52,313 nt of DNA from Sphingobium lactosutens (GCF_013393185.1 NZ_QJQX01000060.1:1-52313); one strand, 5' to 3'; positions 1 through 9,510 are shown, counted from the stretch's first letter. The notes: generated by a model from the letters alone, not told the origin. A program made the numbers and translations.

Positions 1-1
1 C

Positions 2-1033
2 GGCTATGGCCGCAAGACAGTGACGACCGACGGGGGACGGATCGAGATCGAGGTGCCGCGTGATCGGGCCGGCAGTTTTGATCCGCAGCTTATCGCAAAA
101 TATCAGCGCCGTTTCCCCGGTTTTGATGACAAGATCATCTCGATGTACGCGCGCGGCATGAGTACCCGTGAGATCACCGGGCATCTGCGCGAACTGTACG
201 GCATCGATGCCTCACCCGACCTGATCAGCACGATCACGGACGCTGTGCTGGAGGAGGTCACGGCCTGGCAGCAACGGCCGCTGGACCCAGCCTATCCGCT
301 GGTTTTCTTCGATGCGATCCGGGTCAAGATCCGCGACGAAGGCATGGTCCGCAACAAGGCGATCCATATTGCCCTGGGCGTCATGGCCGACGGCACCAAG
401 GTGGTCCTTGGCTTGTGGCTGGAGCAGAATGAAGGCGCCAAATTCTGGCTGCGCGTCATGAACGAACTGCGCAACCGCGGTGTCGAGGATATCATGCTGG
501 CCGTCGTCGATGGCCTGAAGGGTTTTCCCGACGCCATCACCGCCGTCTTCCCCGAAGCGATGGTTCAAACATGCATCGTCCATCTGCTGCGGAACTCGAT
601 GGATTTCGTGGCGTGGAAAGACCGTAAGGCGCTCGGAACGGCCCTGAAGGCCATCTACCGTGCTGTCGATGCCGCGGCCGCCGAGGAAGCGCTAACGGCC
701 TTCGAAGCGAGCTTCTGGGGGCAGCGCTATCCTGCCATCGGCCAGAGCTGGCGTCGGGCATGGCCCGAGGTCATCCCATTTTTCGCCTTCCCCGACGAAG
801 TCAGGCGGATCGTCTACACCACCAATGCCATCGAGGCCTTGAACTCCAAGCTTCGTCGCGCTGTTCGTGCGCGGGGCCATTTCCCCAATGATGAGGCGGC
901 CACCAAGCTGCTCTATCTGATCTTGAACCGATCGGAAAAAGAGTGGAAAATGCCGCCGCGCGAGTGGAACATGGCGAAGGCTCAATTTGCCGTTCTCTTC
1001 GGCGAACGCTTCATCAGGGCCATGACGGCCTGA
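2..1033 (+). CDS. IS256-family transposase, 3' part (cut by window start)
   Basis: This is a DDE transposase of the IS256/mutator family that moves its own element. The visible 343 codons hold the catalytic core: a 'FFDAIRVKIRD' segment with the first Asp, 'AVVDGLKGFPDAI' with the second Asp, the 'TCIVHLLRNSM' motif, and the 'YTTNAIEALNSKLRR' stretch with the catalytic Glu near the C-terminus. The reading frame is open to the first base, so the N-terminus lies outside the window start. The missing N-terminal 65 residues are encoded at the far end of the window (52117-52313) and continue in frame across the end-start junction. Sure of the family; whether the two parts are one gene copy depends on circularity. 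Confidence 0.95.
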   Translation, partial: GYGRKTVTTDGGRIEIEVPRDRAGSFDPQLIAKYQRRFPGFDDKIISMYARGMSTREITGHLRELYGIDASPDLISTITDAVLEEVTAWQQRPLDPAYPLVFFDAIRVKIRDEGMVRNKAIHIALGVMADGTKVVLGLWLEQNEGAKFWLRVMNELRNRGVEDIMLAVVDGLKGFPDAITAVFPEAMVQTCIVHLLRNSMDFVAWKDRKALGTALKAIYRAVDAAAAEEALTAFEASFWGQRYPAIGQSWRRAWPEVIPFFAFPDEVRRIVYTTNAIEALNSKLRRAVRARGHFPNDEAATKLLYLILNRSEKEWKMPPREWNMAKAQFAVLFGERFIRAMTA

Positions 1034-1043
1034 TGGTCAACCG

Positions 1044-1074
1044 CCTCGCCGCACACGAAATTCCTGACAGTCCC
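1044..1074. repeat. Right terminal inverted repeat of the IS256 element
   Basis: These 31 bases are the exact reverse complement of 52060-52090 at the other edge of the window. They mark the right end of the IS256 element whose transposase stops 11 bases upstream. The neighbouring 8 bases outside this end do not match the 8 bases outside the other end, so no target-site duplication is seen. This means the two ends did not come from one simple insertion at this locus. Confidence 0.93.
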
Positions 1075-1755
1075 GGGTGATGGCGGCTTTCAGGCCCTCA
1101 TGGGCGTCGGAGATGACCAGCTTCACCCTCTTCAAGCCGCGCCGGACGAGGTCGCGAAGGAAGGTCGACCAGAATGGCTCGGCCTCGCTCGGACCGATGT
1201 GCAGGCCCACGATTTCGCGCTTGCCCTCGGTGGTGACCGCAACAGCTATTATTGCGGCGACACTGACGATCCTGCCGCCCTCACGGACCTTGAGGTAGGT
1301 GGCGTCGAGCCACAAATATGGCCAGTCGCCGACCAGCGGACGCTTGAGGAAAGCGTTCACGCGCTCGTCGATGTCCTTGCAAAGCTTCGACACCGACGAC
1401 TTGGATATGCCGCTCATCCCCATTGCCCGGACCAGTTCGTCGACGCGGCGGGTACCGACGCCGGCGATCACGCCTCCTGGATCACCGACACCAACGACTT
1501 TTCGGCTGTCTTGTGCGGCTCGAGAAAGCCAGGGAAGTAGGCCCCGGTCCGCAACTTGGGGATCTTCAGGTTCAGCGTTCCGAGCCGGGTGTCCAGGCTG
1601 CGGTCGCTGGATCGCTCATGACTTCCAGCGCCAATCAGGCCGTCGACGTCGGCTTCCATGATGATCTGCAGCACGCTCTCAGCTACGGTGCGAAGAAAAT
1701 CGCTATCTCCGCTCTTCGCCATCAGCTCGGCAAGCGGTAATCTGTCCTCGGTCAT
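1075..1755 (-). pseudogene. Second IS256-family transposase, frameshifted and truncated
   Basis: A different IS256-family transposase lies on the minus strand. It starts at ATG 1755 (first residues MTEDRLPLAELM) behind a GAGGAG ribosome site. It reads to 'VIQEA' near 1468, where a one-base deletion shifts it into the frame that continues 'IAGVGTRRVDELVRAMGMSG'. The catalytic 'WLDATYLKV' and 'VISDAHEGLKAAITR' segments follow. It is then cut at 1074 by the terminal repeat of the first IS256 copy, so its C-terminal half, including the catalytic Glu, is missing. It should be inactive. The outer end of this element probably lies near 1912, where an 'aaaattacaccatcaccg' stretch looks like an IS terminus. 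Confidence 0.88.
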
Positions 1756-1832
1756 CGGGATCAACTCCTCGGTTAGGGTGAAGCTTCGACACCTCCACCT
1801 CACCGATGAGCCCGGTGGCCACCAGAGGGGCC

Positions 1833-1864
1833 GCCGGGGGTGGGGCCTCGGCCCCACCCCCGGC
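1833..1864. repeat. Perfect 15-bp palindrome, 2-nt loop, in transposase leader
   Basis: A 15-bp arm (GCCGGGGGTGGGGCC) is followed by TC and its exact reverse complement. It sits about 80 bases upstream of the start codon of the broken minus-strand transposase, inside the inferred IS. In RNA it would form a very strong hairpin that could block read-through transcription from outside into the transposase, a known IS self-protection trick. The function here is inferred. Confidence 0.8.
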
Positions 1865-2149
1865 AACGCCGTCATCTACACCGGAAAATTACACCATCAC
1901 CGCGGACACTAGCCCAACGCCCAACGAACCATCGTCTCTCCTCGTCCATAGCTGTTACTCCCATCCGTTTGAAGCCAGCCGCGATCTTCGTCATTCCCTG
2001 TATTGGCGCTCTCGACGCTTACTCCCTACGGGACGTCATCGCGGCCACCTACCGGGGCACAGGTCCCCCCCAGGTGCTCAAAGGCGCAGGGGGGCGAATG
2101 GTCGCTCCCAGCAGGTTGGCCCGGCCGCACCATACAACTTCGCCGGCCT

Positions 2150-2515
2150 CAATGAGATACAGGGGGGCGATCAGCCCTTGGCCAACCAGCTCATTGCAAC
2201 GATGCCCGAACTCGGCAGTCTTGATGGCAAGCTGGTTGCTTCGCTTGCCGGGCTGGCTCCCGTCGCGGCCAATCCGGTCATGAAAAGGCAAAAGCTTTAA
2301 TCGCGGTGAATGCGCCAACGTGCGCCGCGCGCTCTTTATGTCGGCGCTGATCGCCGCACGCTTCCACGCCGACCTCATGGCATAGTATCAGCAGATGCTC
2401 ACCGCAGGAAAGCCAGCGAAAATCGCTGTCACCGCCATCATGCGAAAGCTCATCTTGACCACAAACGCTCTGCTCAAAGCAGACCGCTGCTGGCAACCAT
2501 CTCCCACTTGATCAT
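2150..2515 (+). pseudogene. IS110-family transposase remnant (C-terminal part)
   Basis: The translation contains 'MPELGSLDGKLVASLAGLAP', followed after a frameshift near 2300 by 'CANVRRALFMSALIAARF' and 'GKPAKIAVTAIMRKLILTTNALLKAD'. These match the conserved C-terminal (transposase_20) part of IS110/IS1111 transposases, where LPELG..., LAGLAP and the R-R-LYM / GKPKKVALTACMRKLL blocks occur in this order. An in-frame TAG at 2383-2385 breaks it again. Only a decayed fragment is left. The stretch 1913-2150 before it shows no gene that I can recognise. Confidence 0.8.
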
Positions 2516-2591
2516 CACGGATACTTCAACTTTTTATTAGAAATTTCGCTCAGCGTGCAGCTGCGGGAACAACGGCAGGAAGCGGCTGCTT

Positions 2592-2963
2592 TCAAAGGGT
2601 GGGGAGATTTTCCCTGATGCGATCCGCAACCATGACCCAAGATCGTGCTTGGTCAAACCAGCGGGCCTCATCTTCCTTAATGAGCTCCATATGCTCTGAC
2701 ATGATCTTGTGCATCTCGTCGAGCGCCGTATCGTCGCGAAGCACATATTCGCTGACGACATCCAGGCCTATGTCGTCAGGCCCGCCGGTCCTTCCGTCGA
2801 AGTTGCGACCGACGCCCAGATAATTTCGGCTATAGGCTGTCCAAAGATGTCCGAACAATCGAACCGCGATGCGAGAGTGGCTGCCTTCATACCCAGCGCG
2901 GAAATCTGCCGGAGACAAGCCTGGCTTGCGCCTTGCCAAGACAATCATGCGCACAGACATCAT
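2592..2963 (-). CDS. EthD-domain protein
   Basis: A 123-residue protein with the layout of the EthD family (small dimeric alpha/beta barrel): an N-terminal strand 'VRMIVLARRKPGLSPADFRAGYEGSH' and a C-terminal segment 'DEARWFDQARSWVMVADRIRE'. EthD proteins accompany catabolic oxygenase clusters, and some act as decarboxylases, dehydratases or cyclases, but the role of most is unknown. It lies 52 bases downstream of the aldehyde dehydrogenase on the same strand and is probably cotranscribed with it from the promoter region around 4.5-4.8 kb. The start is MMSV; the second Met is equally possible. Function beyond the family name is not determined. Confidence 0.8.
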   Translation of the reverse strand: MMSVRMIVLARRKPGLSPADFRAGYEGSHSRIAVRLFGHLWTAYSRNYLGVGRNFDGRTGGPDDIGLDVVSEYVLRDDTALDEMHKIMSEHMELIKEDEARWFDQARSWVMVADRIRENLPTL

Positions 2964-3015
2964 GCTTGTCCCACACCAATGATCGAGCTGAATCGTTGCG
3001 CGGCCTGGATCCCGA

Positions 3016-4512
3016 TCAGCCGTTCAGGTTAATCCAGACCGACTTGGTCTGAAGAAATTCGTGCATATGTTCGATGCCGCTCTCGCGGCCATAGCCACTC
3101 TCCTTGTACCCTCCGAACGGCACCGCGGGATCACCAGCCTGGTAGCAGTTGATCCAAACGACGCCGGCGCGCATAGCCCGGGCCATCTTGTGCGCCGTAC
3201 CCAGATTCTGTGTCCAGACGCCGCTGCCCAGACCGAATTCGCTCGCATTCGCGCGCGCCACGACTTCCTCCATGTTGCTGAAAGGCAGAGCCGAGATGAC
3301 GGGACCGAAAATCTCTTCACGCGCAATCGCCATATCGTCGCGAACATGGGTGAAGACCGTGGGAGCAACAAAATTGCCATTTTCAAATTGTGCACCGTAC
3401 AGCCGCTCACCCCCCGACAACGCGACGGCACCTTCGCGCGCGCCGGCATCAAAATAGCGCTGAACGACCTCCAACTGCCGGGTCGAAACCAGCGGTCCGA
3501 CTTGAGTCTCAGCGGACGCGCTATTGCCGACAACCAGCTTGCGCCCGAATTCGGCTACTCGCGCACAGAATTCCTCATAGATTGGCGCCTCGACAAACAG
3601 TCTCGTGCCCGCCGAGCAAATCTGTCCCGTATTGGCGAACACCGCCATCGCCGCTCCCGGCACCGCGGTTTCGAAATTGGCGTCGGCGAAGACGATATTA
3701 GGTGACTTGCCGCCCAGTTCGAGCGACAGGCGCTTGAAGTTGCCAGCGCTGGCCTCGACCAGGCGACGGCCCGTGGCGGTGGAGCCAGTGAACGCGATCT
3801 TGTCCACATCCTTATGCGCCGCCAGCGCCGCTCCAGCCTCATGGCCGTAGCCAGTGACCACATTTAGAACGCCGTCGGGCATGCCGGCTTCCTGCAGCAA
3901 TTCAGCAAGGCGAATGACTGTGAGCGACGCCTCTTCAGAAGGCTTCAGGACCATCGTGCATCCGGTCGCCAGAGCCGGTGCGATCTTCCACACCGCCGCG
4001 ACCAATGGTCCGTTCCAAGGTATAATCGCCCCCACGACCCCCAGCGGCTCCTTCAAGGTAAAACTGGAAAACTCGCCGGGCATGGAATTGTCGATGGTTT
4101 CCCCATGGAGTGCGGTTGCAAGCCCCGCGTAGAAACGAATCATGCCAATCACACGCTGCCTGCGAGTAAGCGCGACGGAGATCGGGACGCCCATTTCGAG
4201 AACGTCCAGCCAGGTCAGTTCCTCGAAATGGGCGTCAATCAGGTGTGCCCACTTCAAAAGCAACTCCTGGCGTTGGAACGGCGTCGTCTTCGACCAATGA
4301 CCCTCGAAAGCGGCGCGAGCCGCCGCGACCGCCAAATCCACATCCGCTGCTTTTCCTGACTGAAAATGGCCGACAATCTCGCCTGTGGACGGGTTGCGCG
4401 TCTCGATCGTCTCGCCAGATTGTGCGGCCTGCCACTTCCCGCCGATCAGGAGTAATTTAGGCGAGGCTTCCAGTACAGGGGAGGCGGTTGACGATGTGGC
4501 GGCGCCTTGCAT
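3016..4512 (-). CDS. NAD(P)-dependent aldehyde dehydrogenase
   Basis: A class I/II-type aldehyde dehydrogenase that oxidises an aldehyde to its acid. The 498-residue length fits the family. It shows the 'IPWNGP' and 'KPSEEAS' cofactor segments, the 'FTGSTATGR' Rossmann loop, the general-base Glu in 'LELGGKSP', the nucleophilic Cys in 'NTGQICSAG' and the 'EEIFGP' motif. I chose ATG 4512 because GGAAGGA lies 7 bases upstream; an in-frame start 16 codons earlier has no ribosome site. It is divergent from the LLM gene at 4786 and shares a control region with two copies of the recurrent ATGA(A/C)-N6-TTCAT palindrome. It likely works after an alcohol-oxidising step such as the GMC enzyme. The substrate is unknown. 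Confidence 0.93.
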   Translation of the reverse strand: MQGAATSSTASPVLEASPKLLLIGGKWQAAQSGETIETRNPSTGEIVGHFQSGKAADVDLAVAAARAAFEGHWSKTTPFQRQELLLKWAHLIDAHFEELTWLDVLEMGVPISVALTRRQRVIGMIRFYAGLATALHGETIDNSMPGEFSSFTLKEPLGVVGAIIPWNGPLVAAVWKIAPALATGCTMVLKPSEEASLTVIRLAELLQEAGMPDGVLNVVTGYGHEAGAALAAHKDVDKIAFTGSTATGRRLVEASAGNFKRLSLELGGKSPNIVFADANFETAVPGAAMAVFANTGQICSAGTRLFVEAPIYEEFCARVAEFGRKLVVGNSASAETQVGPLVSTRQLEVVQRYFDAGAREGAVALSGGERLYGAQFENGNFVAPTVFTHVRDDMAIAREEIFGPVISALPFSNMEEVVARANASEFGLGSGVWTQNLGTAHKMARAMRAGVVWINCYQAGDPAVPFGGYKESGYGRESGIEHMHEFLQTKSVWINLNG

Positions 4513-4551
4513 GGATACATCCTTCCTTATCAGGCCCAGCATGGTAAATGA

Positions 4552-4567
4552 CCGAACCACGGTTCAT
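4552..4567. promoter_or_regulatory. Weak copy of the recurrent operator palindrome
   Basis: The sequence CCGAA-CCACGG-TTCAT keeps the right half and the spacing of the ATGA(A/C)-N6-TTCAT palindrome but has a degenerate left half. It also contains the inner inverted repeat GAACC-AC-GGTTC. It lies 40 bases upstream of the aldehyde dehydrogenase start, a typical repressor position. Binding is inferred. Confidence 0.5.
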
Positions 4568-4696
4568 ATACGTGTATTGCGCAGAGGCGCGTAAGGCAAC
4601 CTTAAGCAGCAAATTTTTCCCGCTCCGCATCGATCCACCATTGAGAAACTACAAAGGATCGAGCATTCATTGTGCACAAGCGTCGCTTCGCAAAAT

Positions 4697-4712
4697 ATGA
4701 AGATTGATTCAT
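4697..4712. promoter_or_regulatory. Operator palindrome ATGAA-N6-TTCAT
   Basis: ATGAA-GATTGA-TTCAT, extended to a 7-bp inverted repeat ATATGAA-N6-TTCATAT over 4695-4714. It lies in the divergent control region of the aldehyde dehydrogenase (start 4512) and the LLM oxidoreductase (start 4786). The same pattern recurs in other intergenic regions of the window (7778, 9511, 16911, 29698). The form resembles a site for a dimeric regulator, for example of the TetR family; which protein binds is not known. Confidence 0.7.
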
Positions 4713-4785
4713 ATCGGCATTCATAGTCGTTGCAACTGGCCTGTCTGCCATGGCGAACTGGCGTGACAATAATGGGAGATAGTGC

Positions 4786-5658
4786 ATGAAAATTGGTGTC
4801 GTTTATCCGCAACGGGAGATCAGCAGGGCTCCGACTGAACTCAGGCAGTTTGCGCTGGAAATTGAACATGCGGGATTTGCTCATATGGTCATGTACGACC
4901 ATGTGCTGGGAGTGTCTCACGCGGATCGCGACCCACCTCTGGGCGGTCCTTATGACGAAAATGATCCATTCCATGATCCTTTCGTATCTTTCGGATATCT
5001 TGCCGCAGCCACAACCCGGCTGGAATTTTTTACGGGCGTGCTCGTGCTGCCGCAGCGGCAGACCGCGCTCGTTGCGCGTCAGGCGGCCGATGTGGACTTG
5101 TTGTCCGCAGGGCGGTTGAACCTGGGAGTAGGCGTCGGCTGGAACGCTGTCGAATATAGGGCGCTAGGTCAGCCTTTCCATCTGCGGGGCAAGCGATTGG
5201 ATGAGCAAATTCCTCTTCTACGTAAGCTGTGGAGCGGGGAATTGGTCGGTTGGAAAGGGGAGTTTGACACGATTGACCGTGCTGCGCTTTGTCCAGCGCC
5301 CTCCCGGCAGATCCCTATTTACTGCGGCGGCTTCGCGCCGGCGGCGTTTCGCCGGGCCGCTCGTATCGCTGATGGTTTTATCTTCGGCGGTCAGCGTATC
5401 TCGGGGCTCGTCGAGCAGTGGAAGCAGGTCCAGGCCATGCTTGCCGAGAATGGGCGGCCGATTAATGATTTCGGTGCTCAGGCTCTCATTCTTGATGAGA
5501 CTTTTTCGGGGCTGAGCGTCGGTGAGGCGGTCGATGCTCTCAACATCTGGCGGGACGCCGGAGGCACGCACGCAAGCATTGTCACGACCGGTAGAAGGCT
5601 GTCCTCATCGGAGGACCATATCGACTATCTTTTGCAAATTATCCAGCGCGCGAGCTGA
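4786..5658 (+). CDS. LLM-class oxidoreductase, Rv2161c-like (F420 type)
   Basis: A 290-residue (beta/alpha)8-barrel protein of the luciferase-like monooxygenase superfamily. It has the block order of the probable F420-dependent Rv2161c group (TIGR03619): 'MYDHVLG', 'TGVLVLPQRQTALVARQAADVDLLSAGRL', 'GVGVGWNAVEYRALG', 'RGKRLDEQIPLLRKLW' and 'IPIYCGG'. Such enzymes transfer hydride from, or oxygenate with, a reduced deazaflavin or flavin. The start is ATG 4786 behind GGAGATAGTGC. It stands alone between a divergent promoter and a terminator. A paralogue lies at 27126. The FO synthase and Fno-like reductase in the same window support deazaflavin use here. The substrate is unknown, and FMN use cannot be excluded. 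Confidence 0.88.
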   Translation: MKIGVVYPQREISRAPTELRQFALEIEHAGFAHMVMYDHVLGVSHADRDPPLGGPYDENDPFHDPFVSFGYLAAATTRLEFFTGVLVLPQRQTALVARQAADVDLLSAGRLNLGVGVGWNAVEYRALGQPFHLRGKRLDEQIPLLRKLWSGELVGWKGEFDTIDRAALCPAPSRQIPIYCGGFAPAAFRRAARIADGFIFGGQRISGLVEQWKQVQAMLAENGRPINDFGAQALILDETFSGLSVGEAVDALNIWRDAGGTHASIVTTGRRLSSSEDHIDYLLQIIQRAS

Positions 5659-5733
5659 ATCTTTCGCTTCGCTGCGCATGTGGGTTAGTAGGTAGTGGTG
5701 TCGTTCGGGTTGATGTCTTGCCTGAAAAACAAC

Positions 5734-5760
5734 TAGGCCGGGAAGGCACTTCCCGGCCTA
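5734..5760. terminator. Bidirectional rho-independent terminator
   Basis: A perfect 12-bp stem (TAGGCCGGGAAG) with a 3-base GCA loop sits between two convergent genes, the LLM oxidoreductase ending at 5658 and the Baeyer-Villiger monooxygenase ending at 5767. An A-rich run (gaaaaacaa) precedes it and a T-rich stretch follows, so it can end transcription from both sides. Confidence 0.88.
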
Positions 5761-5766
5761 ATCTCT

Positions 5767-7560
5767 TCAATTAGAAAGGATAAAGTCCTTCTCCATTGCG
5801 GATCCTCGCCACGCCTCAAGTTTGTCTCGATAGGCAAGGACGCCTGCGCCATAGCCTTGAGAGGCGATGCCTTCGTCGACGTTGGAACCTTCATTATTCA
5901 AATAGCCCGGCGTGCAGTCGGCGAGGAACTGCACATCTACGGCCGAATTTCGATCGAGTTCCGCATGCCAGTCCAGTTCCGCGGCTTCGGTGGCTTCGAA
6001 GCTCTTGATCCCACGATCCTCGCAATATCGAACGATCTTCGCGAAGTGATCGCCCTGAAGCTTCAGATTGTACGTGACGTTCCAACTAAAGGCCGCGTGG
6101 CGCACGCCACCCACGAAGGCCAGATTGGGGAACCCATGGACGAACATCCCGTGGAGCGAAAGCATGCCGTCCTTCCACCTGTCAGCCAAGGTGATGCCAT
6201 CGCGCCCGGCCAGCGAAATGCCCCCCGCGCGGTCGAGGGGTACAGCAACCTCGAAGCCAGATGCAAATATGAGGCAATCGACCGCGTAGCTCTGGCCATC
6301 GTAGACGATTTCCGTCTCGGTTACGCGATCCAGACCGCGCCCCTGGGTGTCGACCAACGTCACGTTAGCGCGGTTAAAGGTTTCGTAGTAGCCGTCGAGG
6401 AATAACGGGCGTTTGCAGAACAGGTTGTACCAAGGCTTAAGTGCGGCGGCCGTAACCGGATCTTTGACACGTTCGTCAATACGCTGCCTGATTTCCTCCA
6501 TGAACAAATAATCTGCCAGCTCGACGGGGGAAATGCCAAGTTGGCTGGCTTCAGCCGCATAGCGTTGGTGCGCCTGATTGAAAGTATCGAACATGCTTGT
6601 CCACGTATCATCCACCAGGTCCCGCGCGGGTGTTTCTCCGACAGAAATGGCAGAGAAATTGGTAGCTCTCTCATACCACCACTCGCGTCCTAGTTTGCTC
6701 CACCAATCCGGATCGGTCGGCTTGTTCCGCCGATCGGACACGGCTGCCGGTGTACGCTGAACGACATAGAGATGCTTTGCATCGCGGGCGAGGGGCCCGA
6801 TCGCCTGACATGCGGTGGCGCCCGTGCCGACGATAGCAACGCGCTTATCGGCCAAGCCTGTCAGGTTGCCAGTCTCATCGCCGCCGGTATAATCATAATC
6901 CCAGCGAGATGTGTGAAACATTTTCCCCTTGAACTTTTCTATTCCGGGAACGCTCGGAAGTTTGGGCCTGCTCATCGGTCCGCTGCCCAGCGAGACGAAG
7001 CGTGCGCGGATAACATCGTTGCGATCGGTCTTCACGATCCAGCGTTCGGCAGACGAATCCCATTCCATGGATTTGACGCCGGTCTGCAGCAAGGCGCGTT
7101 CGTAAAGTCCCAGCTCAAATCCAATTCGCTGAGCATTTGCCCGGATTTCGCTCGAGCGCGCATATTTTTCGCTTGGCATCATGCCGCCATTTTCCAGCAT
7201 CGGCATATAGATGTAGGATTCGATGTCGCACCGGCAATCGGGATATCGGTTCCAATACCATGTGCCGCCAAAATCGGCTGCCTTCTCGACGATCAAGAAG
7301 TCGTCGATCCCAGCCTCTACAAGTCCAGCGCTGACGAGCAGGCCGCCGTGCCCGGCGCCCACGACGAGTACGGTAACCTCGCGTTCGATCGGAGGGCGAT
7401 CCGCCATTTCGTCGGAGAAGGGATCCTTGGCATATTGGCCATGGTCCAGATCAACGCTACGATACTGATTAAGCCCGTCGGGCCGGATGCGCCTGTCGCG
7501 CTCCTCCAAATATTTTGCTTTCAATCGCCGAACATCTGGCAATGTCTCGATAGCACCCAT
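5767..7560 (-). CDS. Type I Baeyer-Villiger monooxygenase (FAD/NADPH)
   Basis: A flavoprotein monooxygenase that should insert oxygen next to a ketone carbonyl, giving an ester or lactone. The 597-residue protein has an FAD-binding GAGHGG near residue 68, an NADP-binding GTGATA, and between them the type I BVMO fingerprint FxGxxxHxxxW, seen as 'FKGKMFHTSRWD' near residue 210. The 'RTPAAVSDRRNKPTDPDWW' stretch resembles the phenylacetone/steroid monooxygenase branch, which also has a long N-terminus. ATG 7560 follows GAGAGG at good distance; TTG 7563 is also open. The upstream region carries an operator palindrome at 7778. It may produce the lactone or ester used by the hydrolases at 9603 or 26168; that link is inferred. 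Confidence 0.92.
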   Translation of the reverse strand: MGAIETLPDVRRLKAKYLEERDRRIRPDGLNQYRSVDLDHGQYAKDPFSDEMADRPPIEREVTVLVVGAGHGGLLVSAGLVEAGIDDFLIVEKAADFGGTWYWNRYPDCRCDIESYIYMPMLENGGMMPSEKYARSSEIRANAQRIGFELGLYERALLQTGVKSMEWDSSAERWIVKTDRNDVIRARFVSLGSGPMSRPKLPSVPGIEKFKGKMFHTSRWDYDYTGGDETGNLTGLADKRVAIVGTGATACQAIGPLARDAKHLYVVQRTPAAVSDRRNKPTDPDWWSKLGREWWYERATNFSAISVGETPARDLVDDTWTSMFDTFNQAHQRYAAEASQLGISPVELADYLFMEEIRQRIDERVKDPVTAAALKPWYNLFCKRPLFLDGYYETFNRANVTLVDTQGRGLDRVTETEIVYDGQSYAVDCLIFASGFEVAVPLDRAGGISLAGRDGITLADRWKDGMLSLHGMFVHGFPNLAFVGGVRHAAFSWNVTYNLKLQGDHFAKIVRYCEDRGIKSFEATEAAELDWHAELDRNSAVDVQFLADCTPGYLNNEGSNVDEGIASQGYGAGVLAYRDKLEAWRGSAMEKDFILSN

Positions 7561-7777
7561 CAACGCCTCTCATCTCTAAAAATTGCTTATATGCCAGACC
7601 GGCGCTCCATGTCTCAAACGCACGGCCCGGCTCACTTTAGATTATGAACCACTGATCTTTAACGTAAATGACCCATGGGTGACAACCAAATTCCAGTCTG
7701 CGAACTGACCCGCGAAAATATAGCGTCTTCTCAATCACATATGAGACATCTTGTCGGACATTTATTCTGTTTATTAC

Positions 7778-7793
7778 ATGAATGCCGGTTCAT
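7778..7793. promoter_or_regulatory. Operator palindrome ATGAA-N6-TTCAT
   Basis: ATGAA-TGCCGG-TTCAT lies in the 260-base gap upstream of the Baeyer-Villiger monooxygenase. It is a perfect copy of the pattern at 4697. A half site (ATGAACCAC) and a 10-bp palindrome ACCCATGGGT near 7670 occur closer to the start codon, so the control region may be compound. The regulator is not known. Confidence 0.68.
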
Positions 7794-7819
7794 AATAACC
7801 TTTATATGCTGAAAGGCAG

Positions 7820-9451
7820 TCAGCGGGCGCTTCGAATAATGTCTGCTGCCTTGGCCCCGATCATGATAGAGGCGGCGTTAGTGTTTCCGGATATGATCGA
7901 TGGCATAATCGAGGCGTCCGCCACGCGAAGACCCTCAATGCCTCTTACGCGCAGCGACGGATCAACAACAGCGTCGGAACTGGTTCCCATCTTGCACGTG
8001 CCGACCGGATGATAGACGGAGTTCGCGTTCGCCCGAACATAGGCGAGAAGCTCCGATTCCGATTCGATGGAGCTTCCCGGCAGATATTCGTGCGCGATTT
8101 CATGCAGGGGTGAGGCCGCAAATATGCGCCTCATCATGCGAACGCCTTCCACGGTCAGCGCGCGATCTTCTTCCGTATCGAGCAGACGAGGATGCATGAG
8201 CGGAGGTGTGCGCCAGTCAGCGTTGCGTAACTTGATCCAGCCGCGGGAGGTCGGGCGCAGCGGCGAGGCCGCTGTCGTCCAGCCTGGGCGAGTAGACGGA
8301 GCAATGCGCCCATTCGCGCCCATCTCGATTACATAGGGCTTAAACATGATCTGAACGTCAGGGCGGTCGAGCTCGTCCTTCGATTTGAGAAAGGCGGCGA
8401 TCTGCGAGGCACCGATGGTAAGAAGGCCGTTGCGAGTCAGAACATAACGCACGATTTCCGGCAGCAGTCGCGCACCCTTCATCTGTCGGTTGATCGACAG
8501 CCGAGTGTCCGTCTCTGCGAGATGCTGGACAAGGACGTGGTCGTGCAGATTTTCGCCTACCCCAGGCAGATCAAGCACGACGTCGATTCCGTGTTCCCGC
8601 AAGTGGGCTGCAGGGCCGATGCCTGACAGCATCAATAATTGTGGCGAATTGAGTGCCCCTGCGCACAGGATAACTTCGCCAGCGCCGATTACCCTCGATC
8701 GCCCGCGCATTTGAACGGCAACGCCCGTTACCTTCGCTCCCTCGAGCAAAAGGCGCTGGACGTGGACGCCAGTCGTTACAGTCAGATTTTTGCGGCCACG
8801 TATCGGGGCAAGGAATGCGCTGGCGCTGGACGCGCGAACGCCATTGCGAATGGTGAACTGATAGTAGTCCGCGCCATGTTGGTCAGCACCGTTGAAGTCA
8901 CGTGTGAGCGGATAGCCTGCCGCCTTGCAGGCTTGGAGGAAGATGTCGCCCGTCGGGTGTCGGAATCGGGCGTGGCTTACGCGTAATTCGCCATCACCGC
9001 CATGCCATTCGTTCTCCCCATCTTCGTGGCTTTCGATAGCCCGATAGACCGGCAAGATGTCTCGCCAGCCCCAACCTGCACAGCCGCCACGTTCCCAGGC
9101 ATCATAATCTTCCGCTTGACCTCGTATGTAGATCATCCCGTTTATGGCGCTCGAGCCGCCGAGGGTCCTGCCACGAGGCCAGTAGATACTGCGACCTCCC
9201 AACTGCTCCTGCGGTTCGGTCATGTATCCCCAGTTGAGCGTGGGGTGCATGAACGTTTTGCTGATCCCGGCGGGGATCTTGATGAACGGGTTGAGATCGC
9301 GTGGGCCGGCCTCGACAAGCAGGACGCTCTTTCTCGGGTCAGCCGACAGGCGGTTCGCCAGCGCGCAACCGGCCGAGCCGGCGCCTACGATGACATAGTC
9401 ATAATGTTGTTGAACCAGGGTGCTGCTCCCTCTCTCCTGTGGGTCGTCCAC
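7820..9451 (-). CDS. GMC-family FAD oxidoreductase (alcohol dehydrogenase)
   Basis: A glucose-methanol-choline family flavoenzyme that oxidises an alcohol to an aldehyde or ketone. The 543-residue protein begins with the dinucleotide fold '[17 protein letters not shown]', then has the GMC signatures '[20 protein letters not shown]' and '[16 protein letters not shown]'. It ends with '[12 protein letters not shown]' (active-site His) and '[12 protein letters not shown]' (FAD and second active-site residue). The start is taken as GTG 9451. A purine-rich AGGAGAGAGGGAG tract lies inside the first codons, so a later non-ATG start is possible. It is divergent from the hydrolase-cytochrome c operon. 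The cytochrome c at 10585 could be its electron acceptor. The substrate is unknown. Confidence 0.93.
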   Translation of the reverse strand: MDDPQERGSSTLVQQHYDYVIVGAGSAGCALANRLSADPRKSVLLVEAGPRDLNPFIKIPAGISKTFMHPTLNWGYMTEPQEQLGGRSIYWPRGRTLGGSSAINGMIYIRGQAEDYDAWERGGCAGWGWRDILPVYRAIESHEDGENEWHGGDGELRVSHARFRHPTGDIFLQACKAAGYPLTRDFNGADQHGADYYQFTIRNGVRASSASAFLAPIRGRKNLTVTTGVHVQRLLLEGAKVTGVAVQMRGRSRVIGAGEVILCAGALNSPQLLMLSGIGPAAHLREHGIDVVLDLPGVGENLHDHVLVQHLAETDTRLSINRQMKGARLLPEIVRYVLTRNGLLTIGASQIAAFLKSKDELDRPDVQIMFKPYVIEMGANGRIAPSTRPGWTTAASPLRPTSRGWIKLRNADWRTPPLMHPRLLDTEEDRALTVEGVRMMRRIFAASPLHEIAHEYLPGSSIESESELLAYVRANANSVYHPVGTCKMGTSSDAVVDPSLRVRGIEGLRVADASIMPSIISGNTNAASIMIGAKAADIIRSAR

Positions 9452-9510
9452 GCCGACCCTGATGCCTGTTGCCGCAAATCGAGACCGAATTCAACCTTGC
9501 GTGATTAGAA

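Noticed and set aside
7660..7680. Palindrome ACCCATGGGT upstream of the Baeyer-Villiger gene as an operator
   Set aside because: It occurs only once in the regions I compared and is short enough to arise by chance; mentioned only with the 7778 site.
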